A DNA stretch of 64,000 nucleotides, from positions 29,825,501 to 29,889,500 of the forward strand of contig CM050446.2 in the NCBI GenBank assembly GCA_027563935.2, given 5' to 3'. This document shows positions 1 through 9,429 of this stretch, piece after piece. This stretch comes from Costus lasius (Eukaryota; Streptophyta; Magnoliopsida; Zingiberales; Costaceae). Under the pieces are notes generated by a model, which saw only the letters and a program-made list of their open reading frames with translations, ran no database searches and had not been told where the DNA came from. Position numbers and translations under genes: made by a program. The first letter of the stretch is position 1. Every line of letters begins with the position of its first letter.

Positions 1-139
1 AAAACATGAAAAACCAAAATAGAAGTAGACTTTGCAATATTTGATAGATTCAGCATAAAAACAAGTAAAAAGATCCTTGATTTAGCATGAAAAGGTATCT
101 AAAATGATGCAAAATATACTACATATTTCAGTGTCATCA
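1..139 (-). repeat. Gyp1 3' LTR, start portion only
   Basis: Bases 1-139 repeat 7796-7932 almost exactly, with a few substitutions. In element orientation the LTR begins TGATGACACTG at base 139. The rest of this LTR lies left of the window. Confidence 0.9.
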
Positions 140-1329
140 AACACATAAGGCTCAAACCTTGCTTGTCCTCAAGCAAAAATCAGAATTTGAAATCAAAATT
201 TGATTGAAAGAATAACCTTTTCATGCTCAATAAATTTCTAAAATACAACTTGTCGATGAAAAATTCTATCAATTGATTTATAAAATTTCTAATAAACATA
301 TCATTCTTAGAACTCAACCCTCTAGATTCATAATTCAATCAAATAAAACTTTGCAACATGTACAATAAATAGAATTTTCAATCTCATGATTTCACCCAAT
401 TTTTAGTTCAAATCTATCATGCTTTTGTTTACAGGAATAAGATTTCCAAGATCTTTTTCCACTCATATCAATTTTCTTTTGGCATCATTCACATTCTCTA
501 ACTCGATTACCACCTTTTTTTCGGGTGGCGAGATTAGAGTGCATAGATCACATAATCAATGCAATGGAACTCATATCCTCTAATTTGGAAAGAATTTACT
601 AAGGACAGTGGAGTTTATGTGAAATGATTTTTTTCTCATGGCATGTACCCATATAGATACATACTTTTTCTATTTATTACTTCAACCCATGACCTTCGGT
701 ACCACTGCGCTTTCCCACAGTGCCAAGTAGGGGAGTCCTCACCTTTATTTTGTGGATCTTGGATTCTTATTTCCCAACAAATAACATGAATAGACTAAAC
801 ATCTACTAGGTTGATCAATTAATCTCAATTCATAAATCATACTTATATACTCATTTTATTCAAAAGAAAAGTTTCACTTTTAGATTTTATTCTTCAAACA
901 ATACATCCATCTAAAATTTCATGCATCAACTAATTTCATGTTTCAATAGACGAATATGTATTGAAGAAATAAATCTAACATGATGGGGTTATATCTCTAA
1001 TCATGGATTTGAGTTCGTTCATCATCAAAAATCATCAATCACATCTCAAAACATGACCACATATCACATTAATCACAATATTTTTATGTAGATGAAGTAG
1101 TGGTGGTAGACACAAAAATAAGAGTCAATGATGAAATCCAAAAGGTGAATGGAAGGGGATACTTACAAAATTTTGTCACCCCTATGAGTTGAGTCTTCTT
1201 CCTCTCCATTCTTCTTCTTAAAGATAAAAATTTATGCTAAGGTTAAACTAAGATAAAAGTAAATTAAAGAAAGTGAACTAAAGTTAGAAAGCTTGGGTTG
1301 CCTCCCAAGAAGCGCTAATTTAAAGGTCT
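140..1329 (-). other. Gyp1 3' non-coding region with LTR-proximal hairpin
   Basis: About 1.2 kb without a credible ORF lies between the pol end and the 3' LTR. It is homologous to the 3' region of Gyp4 (46091-47284), including the repeated phrases around 700-730 that recur at 46500-46640. Bases 159-176 form a perfect inverted repeat, TTGCTTG-AGGA-CAAGCAA in element orientation, just upstream of the LTR where a polypurine tract is expected. At 1159-1166 the minus strand reads GTAAGTAT, a good plant 5' splice-donor match that is also present at the equivalent point in Gyp3 and Gyp4. Confidence 0.75.
159..176 (-). promoter_or_regulatory. Inverted repeat upstream of Gyp1 3' LTR
   Basis: A perfect 7-bp stem with a 4-base loop (TTGCTTG AGGA CAAGCAA), 20 bases from the LTR border. 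The identical palindrome is at 46110-46127 in Gyp4, the same distance from its LTR. No long purine run is visible here, so the plus-strand primer is either degenerate or unusual. A role in RNA structure or plus-strand priming is inference. Confidence 0.6.
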
Positions 1330-1803
1330 TTAGCTTGACCCTTTAACACTCAGATTTGATAGTGGTTCATCCAAATAAAAACTCTCCCTTTCTTCAACTC
1401 GCTCTTCTTGATAATAGTGTTTAAGTCTCTGACCATTAACCTTGAATTCTCCTGTTTCTTCACTCCATATATCCACGGCTCCGTAAGGATAGACTTTATT
1501 TACTTGAAAAGGCCCAGACCATTGAGACTTAAGTTTTCCAGGAAAAAGTCTCAATCTAGAATTGAATAAAAGAACAAAGTCACCTGGTTGGAAATCCCTT
1601 CTAAAAATATGCCGATCATGCCATCTTTTGGTTCTTTCCTTATAAATTTTTGCATTTTCATAAGCTGAAATTCTGATCTCCTCCAACTCATTCAACTGTA
1701 ATCTTCTTTTTTCTCCCACATTCTTTAAATCAAGGTCCCATGAAATCAATTCCCCAAACATCAAATATCTCAACCTCAAGAATATTAGACAGCGGCATCT
1801 CAT
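1330..1803 (-). pseudogene. Gyp1 integrase C-terminal domain, catalytic core deleted
   Basis: The frame runs from integrase linker sequence ([15 protein letters not shown] in the DNA) straight into the C-terminal domain ([54 protein letters not shown]) and ends VKGSS. Compared with Gyp3 (about 41705-42205), roughly 500 bp coding for the D,D35E core is missing and the two flanks are joined at the GP/DL junction. The C-terminal domain would normally bind DNA during integration. Without the core this copy cannot catalyse strand transfer. Confidence 0.88.
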
Positions 1804-2296
1804 GTCTTCTGTTAATGTTGCCTATCCTCTGACACCTATCACAGGATAAAACAAGCTTTCTAGCATCTTTAAATATTGTGGGCCAATAAAATCCTGATTG
1901 CAACACTTTGAAGGCAGTCTTCTCGGCACTGGCATGCCCACCATAAGAAGATCCATGGCATTGGAATAGTATGTCTGCAACTTCCTTTTCGGGTACACAT
2001 CTCCTGAAAATACCATCTGCACCTTTTCTAAATTCATAAGGCTCATCCTAAAAATAGTGTTTCACCACAGCAAAAAATATTTTCCTTTTTTGGTAGCTCA
2101 AATCAGGAGGAAAAGTATTGGCTACAAGATAATTCACTATGTCAGCATACCAGGGGGCTCTGAGTTGTTCAATGGTCAAGGGTTGTTCTTTAGGGAAGGA
2201 ATCATTGATCTCATCATTCTTTCTAGTGTCTACCATTATTCTTGAGAGATGATCTGCGACAAGGTTTTCTGATCTCTTTTTGTCTTTAATCTCCAA
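1804..2296 (-). pseudogene. Gyp1 RNase H tail and integrase zinc-binding region, frameshifted
   Basis: The right part (2048-2296) carries the RNase H end and the tether to integrase (EIKDKKRSENLVADHLSR, then WYADIVNYLVA). The left part (1822-2046) holds remains of the HHCC zinc domain in a shifted frame, with residues such as DFIGPQYLKMLESLFYPV aligned to Gyp3 at 41580-41650. The expected CxxC pair is not intact. It joins directly to the deleted integrase core to its left. Confidence 0.8.
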
Positions 2297-2332
2297 ATCA
2301 AATTCTTGCAGGAGTAAAATCCATCTGAGTAA

Positions 2333-3763
2333 TCATGGTTTGCTATCTTTTTTCTGCATTAAGTATTTCACAGCTGCATGGTCAGTGTACACTACCACTT
2401 TGGAGTTAATCAAGTATGACCTAAATTTATCAAAAGCAAATACTATGGCCAATAGTTCATTCTCAGTGGTGGTGTAATTTTTCTGTGTTTCATCCAAAGT
2501 CTTGCTAGCATAGTGAATAACATGAGGTTTCTTATCTTTTCTCTGTCCCAAGACTGCTCCCACTGCATAATCACTGGCATCACACATGAGTTCAAAAGGT
2601 AAGTTCCAATCTGGGGGTTGAATGATGGGTGCTGAAACTAAGGCTTTCTTTAACTCCTGAAAAGCAAACAGACATTTCTCATCAAAGTAGAATTTGGCAT
2701 ATTTACAAAGTAAATCAGTTAAAGGTTTAGCAAGTTTAGAGAAGTCCCTGATGAATCTCCTGTAAAACCCTGCATGTCCCAAAAAACTCCAAATCTCCTT
2801 GACAGTGGTGGGTGGTGCTAGCATCTCAATCACTTCTATCTTGGCCTTGTCCACTTCAATCCCTCTCTCTGAAACAAGATGGCCTAAAACTATCCCCTGT
2901 CTAACCATAAAGTGACACTTTTCCCAATTCAAGACAAGGTTAGTCTCTTCGCATCTCTGTAAGACCCTAGAGAGATTAGCTAAGCAGTCATCAAAAGTGA
3001 AACCATAGACAGAGAAATCATCCATAAAAACATCTATGAAGTCTTCAATAAATTCAGAAAAAATTGCCATCATACACCTTTGAAAAGTTGCAGGTGCATT
3101 GCATAAACCAAAGGGCATTCTTCCATAAGCAAAAGTACCATATGGACATATAAAAGTGGTTTTATCCTGATCGTCAGGATGAATAGGAATCTGAAAAAAT
3201 CCGGAATACCCATCAAGAAAACAAAAGTGAGCGTGTTTGGCAAGTCTTTCCACCATTTGATCAATGAAAGGTAAGGGAAAATGATCTTTCCTAGTGGCAA
3301 CATTTAATTTTCTATAATCAATACACATACGCCAACTAGTGACATTTCTAACAGGTATCAATTCATTATCTTTATTTTTCATTACAGTGACACCTCCCTT
3401 CTTTGGAACACAGTGTACAGGACTCACCCACTTACTATTTGAGATAGGGCAGATAATACCTGCATCTAGCAATTTTAGTACTTCCTTCTTCACCACTTCC
3501 TTCATGGACGGGTTGAGCCTTCTCTGAAAATCTACATGTGGTTTGTGCTCATCCTCCATGTGAATCCTGTGCATACAAAAAGAAGGATTAATCCCTTTTA
3601 AGTCATCAATGGAATACCCAATTACCTTCCTATGAATTCTTAACTCCTTCAAGAGTAGATCAGTTTCCCTGGCATCTAATTTAGTATCCACAATCACAGG
3701 GTAGGTGGAGTTAGGACCAAGAAATTCATATCTAAGATTATCAGGTAAATCTTTCAACTCCAC
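2333..3763 (-). CDS. Gyp1 reverse transcriptase and RNase H
   Basis: A 476-residue open stretch of gypsy pol. It has RT motifs in order: WVSPVHCVPKKGG, WRMCIDYRKLN, FCFLDGYSGFFQIP (catalytic D), MPFGLCNAPATFQ, then FMDDFS at about residue 246 (the catalytic YxDD-type box), and SFLGHAGFYRRFI in the connection region. RNase H follows from about residue 390 with [30 protein letters not shown] and VYTDHAAVKYL, so its D, E and D residues look present. There is no proper start because the domain is released from the polyprotein; it follows the gag-protease frame after a frameshift near 3880. This is the best preserved RT in the window. Athila assignment rests on the wording of the RT motifs. Confidence 0.93.
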   Translation of the reverse strand: MELKDLPDNLRYEFLGPNSTYPVIVDTKLDARETDLLLKELRIHRKVIGYSIDDLKGINPSFCMHRIHMEDEHKPHVDFQRRLNPSMKEVVKKEVLKLLDAGIICPISNSKWVSPVHCVPKKGGVTVMKNKDNELIPVRNVTSWRMCIDYRKLNVATRKDHFPLPFIDQMVERLAKHAHFCFLDGYSGFFQIPIHPDDQDKTTFICPYGTFAYGRMPFGLCNAPATFQRCMMAIFSEFIEDFIDVFMDDFSVYGFTFDDCLANLSRVLQRCEETNLVLNWEKCHFMVRQGIVLGHLVSERGIEVDKAKIEVIEMLAPPTTVKEIWSFLGHAGFYRRFIRDFSKLAKPLTDLLCKYAKFYFDEKCLFAFQELKKALVSAPIIQPPDWNLPFELMCDASDYAVGAVLGQRKDKKPHVIHYASKTLDETQKNYTTTENELLAIVFAFDKFRSYLINSKVVVYTDHAAVKYLMQKKDSKP

Positions 3764-3804
3764 TTTAGGGATCTTTTCACTTTCATTATCAAAAGTAGCA
3801 CAAT

Positions 3805-5481
3805 CTAAAATATCATGTTTTTCATCATCGAATTCATCAAAATCATTCTCAAAAATAGAAATATCAATTTTTTCACAAAATTTTTCAAGATATCAGAAAA
3901 AGAATCAGAAGGTGAAACATCAGCATAAGAATCATCAAACAAACAACTAACATCATAAACTGTGTCATCAATGGAATGAATAGTGCAACAAGAACTGGCA
4001 TATGCAGGTTTTTTTAATGAATTATTCAAATCAAACTCAATCTTATCATTGCCAATTCTTAAAGCAAGTTTACCGTTCCGCACATCAAATAGGGCTCCAG
4101 CAGTGGCTAAGAACGGCCTACCCAAAATAATAGGAATCTTGGCATCCTCTTCCATTTCAAGTAGCACAAAATCAGCAGGTATGAAGTACTTACCAACTTG
4201 AATAGGAACATCCTCTAGAATACCTACTGGATATTTTACTGATCGATCGGCGAGCTGCAAAGAAATTGCAGTTGGCTTAGGAGCTCCCATGTCCAATTTC
4301 CTACACACAGATAAAGGCATGAGACTTACACTAGCCCCTAGATCACATAAGGCTCGGTCGAAAGCCATACTACCAATAAAACATGAGATAGAAAAGCTAC
4401 CTGGATCATTCAATTTTGGTGGCAACCTGTTTTGAATAACAACACTACATTCTTCAGTTAAAGCCACAGTACCATAGTTCTCTATCTTTCTTTTGTTAGA
4501 CAAGATTTCTTTCAAAAATTTAGCATATATGGGCATTTGAGATAAAGCTTCAGTAAATGGTATGTTTATGTAAAGGTTTTTCAAAACATCAAGAAATTTC
4601 CCAAATTGCTTATCTAACTTTTCCTGCACTAACCTTTGGGGAAAAGGTACTGGTGGTCTATAAGGAGGAGGTAGATTAGTTTTAGAATCATCTTCTTTAC
4701 ATGGCACATCCCCTTTTGGTTTACTTTCCTTTTGAGGTGTTAAACTAGGTAGGGTTTGTTTATGTTCAGAAGATTTTTCTAACTCTATTTCCTCATCATG
4801 ATCATTAATAGATTCTTTCTCCTTAAGTTCTCTTAATTGTCTCCCACTTCTAGTGATAATGACATTGCAATGTTCCCTAGAGTTTAATCTAGACATTTGT
4901 TCTTCTAGAACTTTATTGTGAGCCACTAAGGATTCTAGTTGAGAAGCAAGGTGACTAACAGTTTCTTCAAGATCCTCAAATTTTTTTATGTTTTGAATTT
5001 GCAATGATTGAATTTGGCTAGCTGAAAGTTTCTCTAGCATGGGTTCACTAACCTTTTCAGTCAAGGGTTGTTGATCCTCATTCTCATTCTTACCAAGTTG
5101 TTGACAATATAACATTCCTTCATCTGGAGTCCATTGGCTATGATTCAAGGACATCTCTTCAAGCAACTTGAAAGCATCATCAATTGTTCTACTCATCAAG
5201 GCTCCCCCTGCGGCAGCATCAATAATTAGACGGGTATTATAAACTAAGCTAGAATAAAATGTCTGAATTAGAAACTCATTTTCGAGGCCATGGTTAGGAC
5301 ACTTCCGTTGTAGATCATTGAATCTCTCCCATGCATCGCTGAGTGATTCTCTGCTCTTTTGTTGAAAGATTGTGATTAGCTTCCTCAATTGGATAGTCTT
5401 GCTTGGTGGAAAATATTTCATCAGAAAAGCTTTTGATAATTGTTCCCACGTTGTGAAGGTGTTGGGTCCACGAGAATGCAA
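3805..5481 (-). CDS. Gyp1 gag (main part) and aspartic protease
   Basis: The N-terminal 130 residues are a retrotransposon gag domain (TFTTWEQLSKAFLMKYFPP, DAWERFNDLQRKCPNHG, NTRLIIDAAAGGAL). No CCHC zinc knuckle is present; the segment that carries it in Gyp3 and Gyp4 is missing. A coiled-coil-like stretch follows (residues about 160-210, then VIITRSGRQL). The aspartic protease is centred on CDLGASVSLMPLS near residue 378, followed by ILGRPFLATAGA. The end (from about residue 535) is read out of frame: a single-base shift near 3880 separates it from the RT frame, whose true continuation reads through 3763. Gag would form the particle and the protease would process the polyprotein. Confidence 0.9.
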   Translation of the reverse strand: MHSRGPNTFTTWEQLSKAFLMKYFPPSKTIQLRKLITIFQQKSRESLSDAWERFNDLQRKCPNHGLENEFLIQTFYSSLVYNTRLIIDAAAGGALMSRTIDDAFKLLEEMSLNHSQWTPDEGMLYCQQLGKNENEDQQPLTEKVSEPMLEKLSASQIQSLQIQNIKKFEDLEETVSHLASQLESLVAHNKVLEEQMSRLNSREHCNVIITRSGRQLRELKEKESINDHDEEIELEKSSEHKQTLPSLTPQKESKPKGDVPCKEDDSKTNLPPPYRPPVPFPQRLVQEKLDKQFGKFLDVLKNLYINIPFTEALSQMPIYAKFLKEILSNKRKIENYGTVALTEECSVVIQNRLPPKLNDPGSFSISCFIGSMAFDRALCDLGASVSLMPLSVCRKLDMGAPKPTAISLQLADRSVKYPVGILEDVPIQVGKYFIPADFVLLEMEEDAKIPIILGRPFLATAGALFDVRNGKLALRIGNDKIEFDLNNSLKKPAYASSCCTIHSIDDTVYDVSCLFDDSYADVSPSDSFSDILKNFVKKLIFLFLRMILMNSMMKNMIF

Positions 5482-5528
5482 CCAAGATCGTGCTTGATCC
5501 CTGAGAGAATAAGAGAATAATATCAGTT

Positions 5529-5684
5529 TTAGTGCATCATCAGAAACTGATTTTGCTGAATCATAGTCAAGAGGGCAGGATTAATCTCAAAGTTGGTAGC
5601 CTCAATTGCAGGTTTAGCAATGCTAAAGTGTATCCCTTGAGGATTAGGGGTTGCATAGTCCCTTAGTGATCTTTGCTCAGCCAT
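5529..5684 (-). pseudogene. Gyp1 gag N-terminus
   Basis: The start codon at 5684 gives MAEQRSLRDYATPNPQG, the conserved gag start also seen in Gyp3 (16719) and Gyp4 (about 52406). The frame then reads EINPALLTMIQQNQF and breaks. Comparison with Gyp3 at 17610-17690 shows that about 90 bases were lost right after the QF codons, shifting the frame into the downstream gag part at 5481. Confidence 0.85.
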
Positions 5685-5821
5685 TAGAAGTGAATTTCCT
5701 GCGCACGCTAGAGCAAACTGATCAATTGATGTAAGTAAACAGAAAAAAATAAAAAGATAAAACATAAATGAAACCTAGTCTAGCAATAATCTCAACCCCT
5801 TTAATATCGACAAAACTAAGG

Positions 5822-5839
5822 TCCCCGGCAACGGCACCA
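5822..5839 (-). other. Gyp1 primer-binding site (tRNA-Asp type)
   Basis: The minus strand reads TGGTGCCGTTGCCGGGGA, matching the complement of the plant tRNA-Asp 3' end with one mismatch. It is the minus-strand DNA primer site next to the 5' LTR. A second, decayed copy lies at 5899-5916. Confidence 0.88.
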
Positions 5840-5898
5840 AAAACTTGTTGTACCGTAAGGTAACACTACAAGTATGACACGCGTGTACCTTGGACTAA

Positions 5899-5916
5899 TC
5901 CTCGGTAACAGTGCCA
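5899..5916 (-). other. Second, decayed PBS copy in Gyp1
   Basis: The plus strand reads TCCTCGGTAACAGTGCCA, four differences from the tRNA-Asp 3' end. All four are C-to-T or G-to-A changes. Both copies are followed by the same AAAACTTGTTGT border, so the LTR/PBS junction was duplicated about 77 bases apart. Confidence 0.7.
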
Positions 5917-6199
5917 AAAACTTGTTGTTATCCCGCAAGTGCACGGGTATATGAAGTAATAAAGAAAGTATCGAATCCATAGGGACCTACGTTGTCAAGT
6001 ACTAAATAATTGATTTTTCGCTATCTTGGCAATCAAATGAAAGTTAAGCAAATATCACAAACACACAAAAGAAAACTGTCAGAGAGAGAGCTGGGAGTAG
6101 GGTTTCGTTCACTTAACTCTTATGACTAGATATGAATAAGGATTTCGTCGGTTTAATTTTATCATGATGAAGATACGATTTACCTAATAAAAGATTGTT

Positions 6200-6460
6200 T
6201 CACTCTCGTGCAAACAATCACGCAGGGATTTATCTTCGCTTTCATGCAAGATTTGTTCCAACGCTGAAGATAAGCAAATTATCAATCTATGAACTCAAGG
6301 ATCACTTTCGTGCATCCGAATTCTAGGTTGACAATCTCTAGCAGAAACTCAAGGATCACTTTCATGCATCCAAGCCTCGACACTAGTTTTACTCATAGAT
6401 CTCCAACGTTCCGATCCTCACTTTCGTGCAAGATCTCCATGTTTGACAAATAGACTCGAT
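6200..6460 (-). repeat. GCACGAAAGTGA-type spaced repeats in Gyp1 LTR
   Basis: At least five copies of a unit reading (on the plus strand) CACTTTCGTGCATCC or TCACTTTCGTGCAAGATC, separated by 30-60 bases of unlike sequence. Similar units occur at the same relative position in the Gyp3, Gyp4 and Gyp5 LTRs. Confidence 0.7.
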
Positions 6461-7228
6461 CTATAGATTCATGTTATAATCATGGCCGTAATTTTACTAG
6501 AACAGATCAAGTTGGATCAAACCTAGGAAGGGTTCCTAACATGCAATGCTAGGGTTCCAAATTCTCAAGCAATTACCTTTCGGTCTCAAGCGAAAATTCT
6601 AATAACATAATTAATAACATGAATTTAAAGAGAGTCTAAGCACAATTATCACAAGAGCAAAATCATCATGTTAAGATTAAAAGCAAGGAAATATATAAAA
6701 ATCAGTTATCTAGTCATTGGAAATTAAGTGAATTACTTCCCCATGTCCCAAGAGTAATTTAAGCTAGCATGATGAAGGAAATACAATATTCCATAATTTC
6801 ATAAAATGAAAAATTAACAAAAGGAAGAGTTTTTAGAAAATACAGCACGGCTGTGAAGTATTTCACAGCCGTATTTTGCAAAAGAAGGCGTGAATAGTGG
6901 TGGCGATCCTTCTTCCTCTGATTTCTCCTCCAATTTGTCTCCTTTCGATCTGAAACTTTTGGCACATCGTCTCCTTCACCACGCGATGCTTCAGTAGAAG
7001 AATCAAGGCCGGAGATCGTCTGGATTGAGCGCGGTAGCGAAACCCTAGGCGGTGGCGTATAGTCTGAATTCTCCCTCGACAGTTAACCAAGTTTGGGGCT
7101 TTTGGTGTCTCGCTAATCCTCTCCTCCAAAGCTCTCTTTTTGCTTCTTACGGCTTTGAATATAAAGCCCTGGATCGCCCGCAAGAATCTTCGCAAAGATC
7201 GGGCGTGAAGATTGACCTGGGAATCACG

Positions 7229-7680
7229 TTCAAACACCGTAATACGACAGTGTAATATCTTACGACACTGCCGTAAAATCCATTAATCGTTCTGTTCTGA
7301 AATTGCTGGAAAATATGGCACCGTAATTTTATTTACGGCAGTGCCGTAAAATCGGCTGAACTCTCTGGTCAGATTCGTCGGGGAAATACGGCCCGTGTAA
7401 TTCTTTACGGCAGTGCCGTAATTTCAAGGCAACTTTTTGTTCTGAAGATGCTTCAAAATACGGCCCGTAAACTGGGTTACGGTAGTGCCGTAATTTCGGC
7501 AAAAGTGTCTATTCAGAAAGTGCCGCAAAATACGGCCGTGTAAATCCTTACGGCGGTGCCATATTTTTGCGAAAACCTCCTGTTTGGAAAATCACCAAAA
7601 TACGGCCGTGATTTTGATAATACGGTAGCCGTGAAAAATACGGTACCGTAAAATCCCTTACGACACTGCCGTATTTTGGG
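7229..7680. repeat. Palindrome array in Gyp1 LTR
   Basis: About ten imperfect palindromes of the form TACGGCAGTGCCGTAA or TTACGACACTGCCGTAA recur every 40-50 bases, separated by unrelated sequence. The array starts about 250 bases inside the LTR in element orientation. The spacers differ between units, so this is not a simple tandem repeat. Confidence 0.8.
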
Positions 7681-7932
7681 TTCCTTGCCTCGATTTACGT
7701 GAAATTTCTTGGGTGACTTCTTCTTGATGATGAGAACTCTTCCATATATTTGATTTTGCTTGAAAAGGCCTAAAATAGTGCCTTTTTGCCTGAAAAACAT
7801 GAAAAACCAAAATAGAAGTAGACTTTGCAATATTTGATGGATTCAGCATAAAAACAAGTAAAAAGATCCTCGATTTAGCATGAAAAGGTATCTAAAATGA
7901 TGCAAAATATACTACATATTTCGGTGTCATCA

Positions 7933-8175
7933 GACACCTTGGTCCTCTGTCAATGTTATCGTTCCAATGTATTCACAATAGAGCCCGATAAGCTTATGGA
8001 ACCACTTCAAGTTCAGTGAAGAACTCCCACTATCCAAATAGCTTCCTAGAAGCTACAAAATACTCTGCCTTCGGGTAGATATAGTAGCTAGCTTTACAGC
8101 ACTACCAAAACAAACATCTATACTACAATCATGGTCTGACTGGGATAGGCTATTAAGTGTTGTCCTGTGCACTAA
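7933..8175 (-). pseudogene. Cop1 fragment: copia RNase H region
   Basis: This stretch aligns at low identity with the minus-strand RNase H segment of Cop2 (about 22740-23000). Shared phrases include CCACTTCAAGTTCAG and GAACTCCC, and it holds no open frame. It is the left part of an old copia copy; the right part resumes at 11708 after the Gyp2 insertion. Confidence 0.65.
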
Positions 8176-9346
8176 TAATCAAGGAGGACCCTCCTCGGCA
8201 GCTTCGGAACTAGAGAAACATAGCCATTCTGTAGACTTCCCTCTAGACAAGGTTCCACCTCCCCTAAAAAGTTCAAAGGGGCCCGACGCAACCATGATAA
8301 GGCAATCTCAATGTTCAAGTCAACCACCAGATCAGTACATGGGCATCATCAGCCCATTATCAACCCAAATGGAGGTGTTGCAACCCATGTGCTTGGTACC
8401 CCAGCCACATGAAGACCCAGCCAACAATCGTTACCACAACTAGTTGACCAACATGGCCCAAGAACAAGCTAGCACAGTGATGAATCAGCCCACCATTAGC
8501 CAATTCTACTGTTTCAACACTACATGCTCCGAGATGGTTTGACAGCCCAGTTGCAACCTAGAAGTCCTAGCCCATGCGCCTAGCTCTAGATCCCGTCATC
8601 TACTTTAGTTGGTAGTAGTTAGTATGAGTTAGTTAATATTTACATCAGCAGCATCTTGACTGCTCTTAGTTAGTTAGAGTAGGTAGTCATGATTGTTGTG
8701 TGTTCCCTAGTCATGCTTGTGGTGTGATATTCCCTCCCTTACTCTATGAAAGAGAGCTAGAGGTTAGCTTATTCCTTAGCTTTCTTGTGTGGTAGGAGCT
8801 CACCTTGGAGAGGTTAGAGTGTGGAGCAAGGTGTGTGATCCTTGGCTCGGTCTCGATTCCTCGCCTACCGGTTGTAATCGTCTTTTATTTCAAAGGAGTA
8901 AATCACACCGCCAGTGCGTCAGGTTCACCAGTTTTCAAAATTTCATTGTGTTGTTCTTGTTTGATTTCCTTACCCACGGGCATCCGTACGATGGAGACAT
9001 GGAATGTTTCTTGGCTTTGGTGTGATCTCAGGTTCATAGGCGCGCGAGCTGAGTCGCCACTAGGCCCGGTACCCTTGATACTGTGTTGTGCTTAAATCGC
9101 TCGCTAAGAGAGGTTAGTGAGTTTCATTTGCGTAGTTGGGTGTTGTTTGTTTCTTCGTCATCCGTGTTGCCTCGAAACGTATTCATCGCTGTCTTTCGCA
9201 TTGTTTCTCGCTAATTTTCTCGTTGCTCATTTTTTGATATGCTTTTACTTCCCTCATCTCAAGACCCTTCCACGTTTTCCAATCATTGACTCATAAACCA
9301 CTAGAGTACGGAGCTAAGGTCCAACCCACCTATAGTAGCTGCATCA
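8176..9346 (+). repeat. Gyp2 5' LTR
   Basis: It matches 10532-11702 over its full 1171 bp. It begins TAATCA where the other copy keeps TGATGC and ends TGCATCA. Its promoter region at about 8741-8755 reads CTATGAAAGAG, a decayed form of the TATAAAAGG box kept in the 3' LTR. ORFs at 8789-9095 fall wholly in the repeat and have counterparts in the other LTR. Confidence 0.9.
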
Positions 9347-9350
9347 AATT

Positions 9351-9361
9351 TGGTATCAGAG
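9351..9361 (+). other. Gyp2 primer-binding site (initiator tRNA-Met)
   Basis: TGGTATCAGAG, four bases after the 5' LTR, is the standard complement of the plant initiator tRNA-Met 3' end. The match decays beyond eleven bases. Confidence 0.85.
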
Positions 9362-9429
9362 GAGGTTCGCTAGTAATTCTTATTATTGGCGTCCTGTCGG
9401 ATTTTGTCGATTTTAGCATTTCATTGAGA

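Larger units (their letters stand above)
1..7932 (-). mobile_element. Gyp1: Athila-like Ty3/gypsy element, minus strand, left end cut by window
   Basis: Reading leftwards from 7932 the order is LTR, tRNA-Asp-type primer site, gag, aspartic protease, RT, RNase H, an integrase remnant, a 3' non-coding region and the first 139 bases of the second LTR. Protein motifs (DLGASVSLMPLS protease, FMDDFS reverse transcriptase, gag with TFTTWEQLS) fit the Athila lineage of plant Ty3/gypsy elements. The copy is defective. It has a short deletion and frameshift in gag, a frameshift between protease and RT, and loss of the integrase catalytic core. Unlike Gyp3 and Gyp4 it has no ORF after pol. Its right border touches the Cop1 remnant; the target duplication cannot be tested because the left end lies outside the window. 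Confidence 0.93.
5923..7932 (-). repeat. Gyp1 5' LTR (about 2.0 kb)
   Basis: It begins TGATGACACCG at 7932 and ends near TAACAACA at 5923 in element orientation, next to the PBS. The outer 137 bp match the left LTR at 1-139. The LTR has a palindrome array at 7229-7680 and a second spaced array at about 6200-6460. ORFs inside it are chance ORFs without retroelement motifs. Confidence 0.9.

Noticed and set aside
7229..7680. CRISPR-like look of regularly spaced palindromic repeats
   Set aside because: The repeats are imperfect, the spacing is irregular, they lie inside plant LTRs with tRNA-Asp PBS and pol genes, and there is no Cas context.
8789..9095. Two overlapping ORFs with a repeat at 11145-11450
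   Set aside because: Both sets lie wholly in the paired Gyp2 LTRs; open frames reflect the repeat, not a protein.
9286..9429. Start of the Gyp2 short ORF inside the LTR
   Set aside because: The upstream open stretch covers the LTR end and PBS, which are not expected to be translated; a start at 9430 was used.
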